From: JBBEAM01 sp942491105 | GTDB lineage: Bacteria; Pseudomonadota; Alphaproteobacteria; Kiloniellales; DSM-21159 | NCBI GenBank assembly: GCA_942491105.1 | Contig: CALNZX010000012.1 | Location: forward strand, 248,001 to 312,000 | Length of the DNA: 64,000 nt | Reading direction: 5' to 3' | Shown here: in pieces, positions 25,381 to 34,581 of the stretch | Layout of the letters: every line of letters starts with the position of its first letter | Position numbering within the stretch: position 1 is the first letter of the stretch | Notes under the pieces: model-generated | Told to the model about the DNA's origin: nothing | Seen by the model: only the letters and a program-made list of their open reading frames with translations | The model's database searches: none | Made by a program: the position numbers and the translations under genes

Positions 25381-26004
25381 ATGCCGAGGATGCAACTCCT
25401 CTTCGCGGCTACCAGCCCCTTCGTGCGCAAGGTCGTCGTCCTCGCCGCCGAAACCGGCCTCAGCGGACAGATCGAACGGGTCGAGAGCAATCCCTGGGAC
25501 GATGCCGGCAATGTTCCCAAGATCAATCCGCTCGGCAAGGTTCCAGCTCTGATCCTCGACGACGGCCGGATACTGCCGGATTCCAATCTGATCTGCGAAT
25601 ATCTCGATAGCCTGCACGACGGCCCGAAGATGTTTCCGCTCGACCCGGCGCAACGCTGGGAAACCCTGCGCCTGGCGAACCTGGCGGAAGGCGTTCTCGA
25701 CGCGGCCTTGGGCGCGGTGATCGAAAAACTGCGCCGGCCGGAGGAATTCATATGGACGGGCTGGATCGAACGCCAGACCGGCAAGATCGCCCGTGGCTGC
25801 GACGGGCTGGAAGCCGAAATCCAAGCCGGTAAGCTGCTCGGCGACGTGGATATCGCCCAGATCACGCTGGGCTGCGCGCTCGGCTATCTGGATCTGCGTC
25901 TGAGCGACCTGCAGTGGCGCCGAGACCGTCCTGGCCTCGCCTCCTGGTACGAAAGCTTCTCGCGCCGCCCTTCGATGGTGGTCAGCGCCCCGCCGGCGGC
26001 CTAG
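25381..26004 (+). CDS. Glutathione S-transferase family protein
   Basis: A 207-residue GST; starts at ATG 25381 (MPRMQLLF) or 25390. The N-terminal thioredoxin-like domain begins LLFAATSPFVRKVVVLAAE, with KINPLGKVPALILDDG and the glutathione gamma-glutamyl binding DSNLICEYLDS. The C-terminal helical domain covers residues 85-200. Ser in TSPFVRK is the likely activating residue position. It lies 12 bases after gloB and 10 bases before a cupin gene, so the three are probably one transcript. Confidence 0.92.
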   Translation: MPRMQLLFAATSPFVRKVVVLAAETGLSGQIERVESNPWDDAGNVPKINPLGKVPALILDDGRILPDSNLICEYLDSLHDGPKMFPLDPAQRWETLRLANLAEGVLDAALGAVIEKLRRPEEFIWTGWIERQTGKIARGCDGLEAEIQAGKLLGDVDIAQITLGCALGYLDLRLSDLQWRRDRPGLASWYESFSRRPSMVVSAPPAA

Positions 26005-26014
26005 GAATCCATCC

Positions 26015-26449
26015 ATGCTGTCTGCCAAGCAGGTGATCGAGCAGCTCGGGCTGCGGCCGCATCCCGAGGGCGGCTTTTTCTGCGAGACCTACCGCCATAT
26101 CGCCACCGACGGTGGCCGCGGCCTCAGTACCGCGATCTACTTCCTGCTGACCGCCGACAACTACAGCCACTGGCATCGCATCGACGCCGTCGAGGTCTGG
26201 CACTGGTACTGCGGCGCCGCCTTGACCCTGACGATTTCCGAGGACGGGCAGGAGGCCGTGCCCCATCAGCTCGGCTCCGACATCATGCGCGGCCAGCGGC
26301 CCCAGGTGATCATTCCGCCGAACGCCTGGCAGAGCGCGGAAACCCTCGGCGACTGGAGCCTGGTCGGCTGCACCGTGACCCCGGCGTTCAGCTTCGAGGG
26401 CTTCGAAATGGCGCCGCCGAACTGGCGCCCCGGCTCGCGACTCGGCTAG
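26015..26449 (+). CDS. DUF985 cupin protein
   Basis: A 144-residue protein of the DUF985 cupin family: LGLRPHPEGGFFCETYR, STAIYFLLTADNYSHWHRIDAVEVWHWYCGA and VIIPPNAWQSAETLGDWSLVGCTVTPAF. The His/Glu set of HWHRIDAVEVWHW is the usual metal-binding cupin motif. The function of this family is not established. It is the third gene after gloB and GST and overlaps the EamA transporter gene by four bases tail to tail. Confidence 0.9.
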   Translation: MLSAKQVIEQLGLRPHPEGGFFCETYRHIATDGGRGLSTAIYFLLTADNYSHWHRIDAVEVWHWYCGAALTLTISEDGQEAVPHQLGSDIMRGQRPQVIIPPNAWQSAETLGDWSLVGCTVTPAFSFEGFEMAPPNWRPGSRLG

Positions 26450-27357
26450 CTCCGGCTGTTGCGGCGCCTGAGCAGTTCCTTCGAGGCCAGTAGCGCGCCG
26501 CCGACGATCAGCAGACAAGCCGCCCCAACCTCCCAGGTCGCGCGCGCCTGTCCGAAGGCAATCAGGACCAGCGTCGACAAGAGCGGCGCTGCATAGGCGA
26601 AGGCGCCGAGCACTTGGATGTTGCCATGCTTGGTGCCGTAGTCCCAGACGAAGAAAGCCGCGCCCACCGGCCCCAGGCCGAGCAGGATCACCGCCCCCCA
26701 CTGTCCGGCGCTGGGCGTGACCGTGGTCTCGAAAACGAAGTGGCAGAGGCCGCCGAGCAGCGCCACCGCGCCGCAGAAACCCATCACGACATCGGTGGGG
26801 ACCGCGCCGAAGCGGCGGTTGGCGACCGAATAACCGGACCAGGTCAGCGCGCAGGCGATGGCCGCCAGGTAGCCCATGCCATAGCGCGCATCGAAGGAGA
26901 CGCTGCCGCCCTTGGTCACCAGCAGCGCCGCGCCTGCGAGGCCCATGATCGCGCCGCAGAGGTGGAACCAGCGCAGCCGCTCGCCAGGCAGCAGGGCCGA
27001 GAAGACAACGATCAGCAGCGGCCAGAGATAGGCGATCAGGCTGGCGTCCACCGCCGGGGCGTTGCCTAGGGCCAGGAAATAGAAGAAGTGATAGCCGAAG
27101 AGGCCGCAGACCCCGAGCGCCCAGGCGCCCAGCGGTTGGCGCAGCACCGAAAGCCGCCCGCCCTTGAGGATCACCACGAGCAAGCTAACCGCGAAAGCGA
27201 CGGCGAAGGATAGCGCCAGCAGCTGGAAAGGTGGGATCCCCGCGGCCCAGGTGGTGAACAGCGCCAGCAGCGCCCACAGCAGCACCGCGATGCCGCCGAC
27301 CAGGGTGGCGCGGAGCTGCTTTCGGGAAGCGGCGGCAATTTGGTCGCGCGCGGACAT
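26446..27357 (-). CDS. EamA/DMT family transporter
   Basis: A 303-residue membrane protein with ten predicted helices in two EamA repeats. The first runs from VGGIAVLLWALLALF to LLVTKGG, the second from GYLAAIACALTWSGYSV to VGGALLASKEL. Motifs such as AYLWPLLIVVFSALLPGERL and GPVGAAFFVWDYGTKHG resemble the YddG-type aromatic amino acid exporter group. It is divergent from the Fic gene, and the first TTGCGCAA site (27416) lies 58 bases upstream of its start. Substrate unknown. Confidence 0.9.
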   Translation of the reverse strand: MSARDQIAAASRKQLRATLVGGIAVLLWALLALFTTWAAGIPPFQLLALSFAVAFAVSLLVVILKGGRLSVLRQPLGAWALGVCGLFGYHFFYFLALGNAPAVDASLIAYLWPLLIVVFSALLPGERLRWFHLCGAIMGLAGAALLVTKGGSVSFDARYGMGYLAAIACALTWSGYSVANRRFGAVPTDVVMGFCGAVALLGGLCHFVFETTVTPSAGQWGAVILLGLGPVGAAFFVWDYGTKHGNIQVLGAFAYAAPLLSTLVLIAFGQARATWEVGAACLLIVGGALLASKELLRRRNSRS

Positions 27358-27415
27358 CGCGCGCTTCTAGCGGCGCGCCCCGCCGAGCGCAAGCATAAGG
27401 CATCGGCCATGATTC

Positions 27416-27509
27416 TTGCGCAAAACCCACTAAGCGCAATTAATTTGCATTGCGCAATTAATATTGCGCAAATAGCCTTGATAATTGCGCTTATAACTTT
27501 ATAATTGCG
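27416..27509. promoter_or_regulatory. Operator array: six TTGCGCAA-type sites
   Basis: Exact TTGCGCAA palindromes occur at 27416-27423, 27450-27457 and 27464-27471. Partial copies are aaGCGCAA (27432-27439), TTGCGC (27485-27490) and TTGCG (27505-27509). Three copies are followed or preceded by AATTAAT or ATAA. The array covers the AT-rich gap between the EamA transporter and the Fic gene and overlaps the -35/-10 region of the latter. Confidence 0.7.
27478..27505 (+). promoter_or_regulatory. Sigma70 promoter of the Fic gene
   Basis: TTGATA (27478-27483) and a perfect TATAAT (27500-27505) are 16 bases apart. One TTGCGC operator half lies in the spacer and another starts at the last base of the -10, so a bound repressor would block polymerase. 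The leader to the ATG at 27540 is short (about 25-30 bases). Confidence 0.75.
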
Positions 27510-27539
27510 TATACTTCATGACCCTCGGAATCAAAGTCC

Positions 27540-28937
27540 ATGGCGAAACCCCTCCCAGAAGCAGAGCTCCGGGCCATCGAGACGATCGTTCGCGATCATC
27601 CCGACGGCATAGCGCTCGCGGGAATCGCCGCCCAGCTAGATCGCCCGGTCCCCCGACGCACACTGCAATACTGGCTGAAGCACCTGGTCGGGGAAAACCG
27701 CCTGCTGCGCGAAGGGGAGCGGCGCGGGGCGCGATACCGTGCGCCAGCGGCAATCATGGCGCCGGGAACGGAATTTCGGGAGAACGGACCAGACTACACG
27801 GCAACGAAAGAGATCCCGATCTCGCCTGAAGGCAGCGAAGTCCAGGCTTATGTCCGCCGCCCGGTTACCGGCCGCGAGCCGGTCGGCTACGATCCGGCTT
27901 TCCTTCATTCCTACCGGCCGAACGTCTCCGCCTATCTCTCGGCGGCGGAGCGGGCCGAACTGCGCAGGCTCGGCGCCCCCAGCGGCGAAGGACAGGCCGC
28001 GGGGACCTATGCCAAGAGAATCCTCGACCGGCTGCTGATCGACCTCTCCTGGAACTCCAGCCGTCTCGAGGGCAACACCTACTCCTTGCTCGACACCCGG
28101 CGGCTGATCAACTTCGGCGCCGAGGCCGCGGGCAAGGCCAAGCTCGAGGCTCAAATGATCCTCAATCACAAGGACGCCATCGAGTTCCTCGTCGCCTCGG
28201 CGGAGGAGATCGACTTCGACCGCCATACCCTGCTCAATCTTCACGCCCTCTTGGCAAACAACCTGCTCCCGGAACCCGACTCGGCCGGCCGGCTGCGCCA
28301 GATCGAGGTGGGCATCGAGCGCTCGGTCTTCCTGCCGCTCGCGGTGCCGCAGCGGATCGAGGAGCACTTCGACCGTCTGCTGAAAACGACGGCGGCGATT
28401 GCCGATCCCTTCGAACAGGCTTTCTTCGTGCTGGTGCAACTGCCTTATCTGCAGCCCTTCGACGATGTGAACAAGCGGGTTTCGCGGCTCGCAGCCAACA
28501 TCCCCTTGATCAAGGGCAATCTGGTGCCGCTGTCCTTCACCGACGTGCCGACACCGCTCTATATCGAGGCGATTCTCGGAATCTACGAATTGAATCGCAC
28601 CGAGCTCCTCAAGGATCTCTTCTTCTGGGCCTATCGGCGTTCGGCTGCGCGCTACGCCGCGGTCCGGCAGACTCTCGGTGAGCCCGATCCCTTCCGGCTG
28701 CGGTACCGCGAGGAGCTGCGGCAGGTAATCGGCGGTGCGGTTCGCGAAGGGCTTGGGCGCCAAGCGGCGCTGGCCCGCATCGCCGCCTATGCGCACGCGA
28801 CGATCGGCGCCGAGGACAGCGAGCATTTCCGAGAGGTCGCCGAGAGCGAGCTGCTGGCCCTGCATGAAGGCAACTTCGCCCGTTATCGTATCCGGCCCTC
28901 GGAGTTCGCCGCCTGGCGCAAGGTCTGGGCGAGCTAG
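27540..28937 (+). CDS. Fic family protein with N-terminal winged helix
   Basis: A 465-residue protein. Residues 1-65 form a winged helix (LRAIETIVRDHPDGIALAGIA, RTLQYWLKHLV), likely DNA-binding. The Fic domain covers about residues 150-380. The Fic core at residues 305-320 reads QPFDDVNKRVSRLAAN, in place of HPFxxGNGRxxR: the catalytic His is Gln and the first Gly is Val, although Asn, Lys-Arg and the last Arg are kept. An upstream SSRLEGNTYSLLDT segment matches the inhibitory [S/T]xxxE(G/N) helix. This variant recurs in Fic proteins; whether it AMPylates is doubtful. The operator array in front suggests self-regulation. There is no obvious antitoxin gene. Confidence 0.85.
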   Translation: MAKPLPEAELRAIETIVRDHPDGIALAGIAAQLDRPVPRRTLQYWLKHLVGENRLLREGERRGARYRAPAAIMAPGTEFRENGPDYTATKEIPISPEGSEVQAYVRRPVTGREPVGYDPAFLHSYRPNVSAYLSAAERAELRRLGAPSGEGQAAGTYAKRILDRLLIDLSWNSSRLEGNTYSLLDTRRLINFGAEAAGKAKLEAQMILNHKDAIEFLVASAEEIDFDRHTLLNLHALLANNLLPEPDSAGRLRQIEVGIERSVFLPLAVPQRIEEHFDRLLKTTAAIADPFEQAFFVLVQLPYLQPFDDVNKRVSRLAANIPLIKGNLVPLSFTDVPTPLYIEAILGIYELNRTELLKDLFFWAYRRSAARYAAVRQTLGEPDPFRLRYREELRQVIGGAVREGLGRQAALARIAAYAHATIGAEDSEHFREVAESELLALHEGNFARYRIRPSEFAAWRKVWAS

Positions 28938-29341
28938 CCGTTAAAGCCGTCCTTGAAGACCGCGTCGACCTCGACCCGGGTGCCGTTGGCCAGGCGGTTG
29001 GTTTCGTTGGCCATGCCGACCACGGCCAGCAGCTCGCGGAACATCGCCTCGTCCATGCCCGCCTTGCGCGCGGCGGCCATATGGGAGTGGATGCAGTACT
29101 CGCAGTTGTTGGTGATCGACACCGCGACGTAGAGCATCTCCTTGGTCAGGGGGTCGAGGGCTCCCGGCGCCATCACCTCCTTGACCGACTCCCAGGTCCG
29201 CTTCAGCGTCGCCGGATCGCCAGCCAGCACCTTCCAGAAATTGTTGATCCAGTCGACCCCGCGGGTCGCCATGATGTCGTCGTAGACCGCCCGCACCTCG
29301 GGGCTCGCATCCTCGTACTCGATCGGCGTGACAACGGGCAT
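28934..29341 (-). CDS. Carboxymuconolactone decarboxylase family protein
   Basis: A 135-residue protein; ATG 29341 has GAGGAGAG just upstream. The AhpD-like core contains NNCEYCIHSHMAAARKAG, with the CxxC redox pair and following His. Small proteins of this family act as alkylhydroperoxidase partners or decarboxylases; a peroxidase-type role is inferred from the CxxC-x3-H pattern. It overlaps the Fic gene by four bases tail to tail and lies 72 bases downstream of phaB on the same strand. Confidence 0.88.
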   Translation of the reverse strand: MPVVTPIEYEDASPEVRAVYDDIMATRGVDWINNFWKVLAGDPATLKRTWESVKEVMAPGALDPLTKEMLYVAVSITNNCEYCIHSHMAAARKAGMDEAMFRELLAVVGMANETNRLANGTRVEVDAVFKDGFNG

Positions 29342-29413
29342 TCTACTCTCCTCTCGTGCGAAAGCCCTCCCCGGCCGGGAAGGGCTTTGCATGGGTTGCG
29401 GCGCGCGGGCGCC

Positions 29414-30136
29414 TTAGTACATGTGCTGGCCGCCGTTGATCGACAGCGTCGATCCGGTGACGAACCCGGCCTCGTCGGAGACCAGGAACAGCACGCCGCG
29501 CGCGATCTCGCTGGCCTCGCCGAGGCGGCCGACCGGGATCTTGGCGACGATCTTCTCGAGCACATTCTCCGGCACCGCCTGCACCATCTCTGTGTTGATA
29601 TAGCCAGGCGCGATGGCGTTGACGGTGACCCCCTTGGGCGCGCCCTCCTGGGCCAGCGCCTTGGTGAAGCCGTGAATTCCCGACTTGGCGGCGGCGTAGT
29701 TGACCTGGCCGTACTGCCCGGCCTGACCGTTGATCGAGCCGATGTTGACGATCCGCCCAAAGCCGGTTTCGCGCATCGCGTCGATCACCGCGCGCGAGCA
29801 GTTGAAGCAGGAGGTCAGGTTGGTGTCGATCACCGCCTTCCACTGATCGATGGACATGCGGTGCATGGTGCCGTCGCGGGTGATACCGGCGTTGTTGACC
29901 AGAATTTCGATAGGACCGTGCTCGGCGGTGATCTCGGCGACCGCCTTGCTGACCGCGTCGAAGTCGGAGACATCGAATTTTTTCGCCTGAATCCCCGTCT
30001 TTTCCGTAAAGGCCTTGGCCTTCTCGTCGTTGCCGCCGTAGTTGGCGATGACGTTGTAGCCGGCGTCCTTCAAGGCCGTGCAGATCGCCTCGCCGATGCC
30101 GCGGGTCCCGCCTGTGACCAGTGCCAAACGTGCCAT
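29414..30136 (-). CDS. phaB: Acetoacetyl-CoA reductase
   Basis: A 240-residue short-chain dehydrogenase of the PhaB/PhbB type. The NADPH motif is LVTGGTRGIGEAI, the catalytic set is Ser in GSINGQAGQ, Tyr-x3-Lys in NYAAAKSG, and Asn in LVNNAGITRDG. The tail VTGSTLSINGGQHMY is characteristic of acetoacetyl-CoA reductases. It makes (R)-3-hydroxybutyryl-CoA for PHA synthesis. AGGAGG lies upstream of the ATG. It is 3.1 kb from phaA on the same strand, with dacB and a divergent cyclase gene between. Confidence 0.95.
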   Translation of the reverse strand: MARLALVTGGTRGIGEAICTALKDAGYNVIANYGGNDEKAKAFTEKTGIQAKKFDVSDFDAVSKAVAEITAEHGPIEILVNNAGITRDGTMHRMSIDQWKAVIDTNLTSCFNCSRAVIDAMRETGFGRIVNIGSINGQAGQYGQVNYAAAKSGIHGFTKALAQEGAPKGVTVNAIAPGYINTEMVQAVPENVLEKIVAKIPVGRLGEASEIARGVLFLVSDEAGFVTGSTLSINGGQHMY

Positions 30137-30289
30137 CCTGTTTTCCTCCTGTGATCCCTGCTCCGCGCCTAGCGTCGCGGTTGCATGCCTAGCGCCATAG
30201 AAACATGCCCGCGCGGCGCTTCCAAGGCACCCTAGGTAACATTAGGCGCGCGAGCGCCGAAATGATGCAGGTCAACGGAATTGCTGCGC

Positions 30290-31783
30290 CTAGTACTTCG
30301 CCGCCCAGCGCTTGAGCAGGGCGGTCTCCAGATTGCGCGCCCGCCGGAGCCAGCCGCGCGCCGCGGCGTCGTCGGTCTGGCGGGTGGCCAGGCGCTCGTC
30401 GTAGGCGCGGCGCCGGGGAATGTCCGAGACGAAGACCGCAAAACCGAGCTGCTGGCCCGAGGCGGCGGTGAGATAGCCGGCCAAGGCCCGCCCGTAGTTG
30501 ATGGTGCCGGACTTGGCGAGAATCTCGATCTCCCCCTCGACCTCGCCGTTCACCTTGGCCGCAGCGCGGGCCTCGGGCAGCACCGCCAGAAAATCGCCGG
30601 GCGCACCGCGCTTGGCATAGGCATAGCCGAGGATCGCCGCCATCTGCGCCGGCGTGATGCGCGAGTCCGAGGACAGCCCCGAGTGATTCTTCAGGGCGTA
30701 ACCGCGCCAATCGGTCTGCGGCAGACGCGCGGCGAACCAGGCACCGAGGAGTTCGGCCGATTCGCCCAGTTCCAGAGCCTCTCCGGGCGGTCTTTGGGAC
30801 ATCGCCTTGGCTGTCGCCAAGCCGATCATCTCGGCCGCCAGATTGTTGCTGTACCTGAGCACCCCCCGCAGCATCTCATCGAGCGGCCGGGATTCGTGCC
30901 CGGCCAGCCAGGCCGCCCCCTGGGGCGTGCGGCCGGGCTCGGCCTCGGGCAGGAATACACTCTCGGCCACCGCGAGGCCGCGCAGGGCGGCCGCGGTGTT
31001 GCGGGCCGGATCCTTGACCGGCAGACGTTCGGCCCCCTCGCGCGGCAGAACCTGGGAGAGCAGCCAGCGCTCCCCGGCTTCGGTCTGACGGTGACGATAG
31101 AGCTCGCCTTCCTGCAGGCTGGCGAAATCGGGCAGCACGGCGATCACGGGACTCTCCACCGCCATGCGGTCCGAACTGCTGATCGCCCGCGCCTGAATCG
31201 GCCCATCCTGGTCCGCCTGCCAGTTCAGCTCGACGCCGTTGAAGTTGAGGTTCAACGCCGAGAGTCCGGGATTGTACGTCGCCTCCGGCGGCTGCGCGGG
31301 ATTGATCGCCGGCAGCTCCGGAAACCCGGAAACGTCGTAGTAGTAGTTCCCGATCACCGAGGAAAACCGCTGCCGCCCCAGATCCTCGATGAGCGACAAG
31401 AGATCCTCGGTCGCCAGGAAGGGGTCGCCGCCGCCCTTGAGAAAGAGATCGCCGTGCAGCGTGATGCCGCGCAGCTCCCCGGTGACATAGAGCTCGGTCC
31501 GGAAGCGATGCTGCGGCCCCAGCACCTCCAGCGCCGCGACAGCCATGGGAATCTTCGCCGTGGAAGCGGGAATGAACCCGGTTGTGGGGTTGTGACTCTC
31601 CAGCCAGGCGCCGCTCCGTGGGTCGAAAACGATGTACCCGAGATCGGGCCCGGCAAGGCCGTGCTCGGCCAGCAGGTCCTGCAACGCCGGCTGCTGCGCC
31701 GAAACCCAGCACGCGGGCAGCGCCCAAAGGCAGAGAACGAACAGCAGCAGTCGTGTATTCTTCGCCGCTTCGCCGAGGCTCAT
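30290..31783 (-). CDS. dacB: D-Ala-D-Ala carboxypeptidase/endopeptidase (PBP4 type)
   Basis: A 497-residue periplasmic enzyme. ATG 31783 has AAAGGA upstream and a signal peptide (about residues 10-30, ending in VSA). The penicillin-binding motifs are all present: SxxK in ASTAKIPM, SxN in YSNNLAAE and KTG-like KSGTIN. The long insertion between SxxK and SxN is typical of the peptidase S13/DacB family. It trims or cleaves cross-linked peptidoglycan peptides. It is divergent from the adenylate cyclase gene with an 88-base gap. Confidence 0.92.
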   Translation of the reverse strand: MSLGEAAKNTRLLLFVLCLWALPACWVSAQQPALQDLLAEHGLAGPDLGYIVFDPRSGAWLESHNPTTGFIPASTAKIPMAVAALEVLGPQHRFRTELYVTGELRGITLHGDLFLKGGGDPFLATEDLLSLIEDLGRQRFSSVIGNYYYDVSGFPELPAINPAQPPEATYNPGLSALNLNFNGVELNWQADQDGPIQARAISSSDRMAVESPVIAVLPDFASLQEGELYRHRQTEAGERWLLSQVLPREGAERLPVKDPARNTAAALRGLAVAESVFLPEAEPGRTPQGAAWLAGHESRPLDEMLRGVLRYSNNLAAEMIGLATAKAMSQRPPGEALELGESAELLGAWFAARLPQTDWRGYALKNHSGLSSDSRITPAQMAAILGYAYAKRGAPGDFLAVLPEARAAAKVNGEVEGEIEILAKSGTINYGRALAGYLTAASGQQLGFAVFVSDIPRRRAYDERLATRQTDDAAARGWLRRARNLETALLKRWAAKY

Positions 31784-31871
31784 GGCTTGGTCATCCTTTC
31801 CCGGACCGCAGGATAGGCCCGCCGGGCCGCCCGGCAAAGCCTGTGCTCGTAACCAGCTCGAAAAGGCGCCC

Positions 31872-33197
31872 ATGGAAGACACCAGCCGACACAGAACCCG
31901 GGTAGAGGAAGCTTTCCACAAAGAGGAAGGCGCCGCTCTCAAGGTCTCGGTCTACGGCCGCTGCATGGTGCTGGCGCTGATCGTGCCCTGGCTCTGGTAT
32001 GTCGGCGCCTTCAAGGGCGATCCTAATCTTCCCTACATTCTGCTGGCCTTCGCACTGTCGGGCGCTGCCCAGCTGTGGCTGTTCCGAAGCAACGTCGGCC
32101 AGCCCTGGGCCAAGTTCGTCTTCGTCTTTCTCGACTTCGCATTGCTGACCGTCGCGATCCTCGGCACCACGCCCGATGCCTATGCGCCCTGGCCGCACCA
32201 GATGTCCTATCGCCTCGACAACTTCTCCTACTTCTATGTCTTTATCGCCGTCACGGTGTTCAGCTATTCGCCGGGCCTGGTGGTCTGGGCCGGCGTTTCC
32301 ATCGGGTTGACCTGGGGACTCGGCGTCGCCTGGATGGTTTTGGCCAACGACAGCCTGACCGGCGCGGATTTCGACGGCGCGGCGCGCAGCCTGGAATCCC
32401 TCGCTTTCTTCCTCGACCCCCGCTTCGTTTTCGTCGAAGGCAGAATCCAGGAAATCGCCATCGCTTTCCTCGTCTGCTGCCTGCTGGCGGCGATGGTGCG
32501 GCGCGCCCGCGGCCTGGTACGCCGCCAGGCCGAGGCGGAGCGCGAGCGCGGCAACCTCGCCCGCTATTTCTCGCCCAACATGGTCGACCGCCTGGCCGAG
32601 ACCGACGACCCCCTGGGCGAGGTCAAGACTCAGAAGGCAGCGGTGCTTTTCGCCGATATCGTCGGCTTCACGGCGATCAGCGAAACCCTGGAGCCTGTCC
32701 AGGTGATCGCGCTGCTGCGCCGCTTCCATCAAGGTGCCGCCAACACCATCTTCCGCCACGGCGGCACGGTCGACAAATTCATCGGCGACGCCGTGATGGC
32801 GACCTTCGGCACCCCGGAAGCCGGCCCGCGCGACGCCAGCAGCGCCCTGGCCTGCGCCCGCGAGATCGACGAGAACCTGGAGCACCTCAACCAGGAGCTG
32901 CGCCGCGAGGGCCTGCCGCCGATCGCGGTGGGCATCGGCCTGCATTACGGCCCCGTGGTGATGGGCGACATCGGCGGCAAGGGCCGCCTGGAGTTCGCGG
33001 TGATCGGCGACTCCGTCAATGTCGCAAGCCGCCTGCAGGAACTGACCCGCAAGCTGGATATCCGCATGCTGATCAGCGGTGAGCTGGCCGACGCGGTGCG
33101 CGCCGAAGGCGGCGAGGAAGCACTGGCCGGCTTTAGCGAGGCGCCGCCGCAGGTGCTGCGCAACCGCGAGCAGCCGCTGTCCGTCCTCGCCCTCTAG
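31872..33197 (+). CDS. Membrane class III adenylate cyclase
   Basis: A 441-residue protein. The N-terminal part (about residues 28-210) has five or six membrane helices. The cyclase homology domain follows: metal-binding AVLFADIVGFTAIS, KFIGDAVMATFG and LEFAVIGDSVNVASRL. The Lys and Asp positions are those of adenylate rather than guanylate cyclases. A short helix, RGNLARYFSPNMVDRL, links sensor and catalytic parts, as in CyaC-like proteins. It probably makes cAMP in response to a membrane signal. A two-level stem-loop lies just after its stop. Confidence 0.92.
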   Translation: MEDTSRHRTRVEEAFHKEEGAALKVSVYGRCMVLALIVPWLWYVGAFKGDPNLPYILLAFALSGAAQLWLFRSNVGQPWAKFVFVFLDFALLTVAILGTTPDAYAPWPHQMSYRLDNFSYFYVFIAVTVFSYSPGLVVWAGVSIGLTWGLGVAWMVLANDSLTGADFDGAARSLESLAFFLDPRFVFVEGRIQEIAIAFLVCCLLAAMVRRARGLVRRQAEAERERGNLARYFSPNMVDRLAETDDPLGEVKTQKAAVLFADIVGFTAISETLEPVQVIALLRRFHQGAANTIFRHGGTVDKFIGDAVMATFGTPEAGPRDASSALACAREIDENLEHLNQELRREGLPPIAVGIGLHYGPVVMGDIGGKGRLEFAVIGDSVNVASRLQELTRKLDIRMLISGELADAVRAEGGEEALAGFSEAPPQVLRNREQPLSVLAL

Positions 33198-33207
33198 CCG
33201 AAACGGC

Positions 33208-33243
33208 AGCGGCCGCCCCCGGAAGGCTCCGGAGACGGCCGCT
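33208..33243. terminator. Nested stem-loop between cyclase and phaA
   Basis: Outer arms AGCGGCCG (33208-33215) and CGGCCGCT (33236-33243) enclose an inner stem CCGGA/TCCGG (33219-33232). AAAA follows on the plus strand. It lies between two convergent genes and could act in both directions; the lack of a long T-run makes this moderate. Confidence 0.5.
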
Positions 33244-33263
33244 AAAAGCCGGCTTCGCCGCGT

Positions 33264-34439
<1,176 letters not shown>

Positions 34440-34581
34440 GGGTTTCTTCCTCCCGTTATCGGGCAAGTTTTAAAGCTAGCCCTCGCCGCAGCGAGTATGC
34501 TGCAGTGCAAAATATTCCCATACCATAAGCAGTGGCGGCGGGAGTCTCAAGGGACAGCCGCGAAGATTCTCTACGAAGGAA

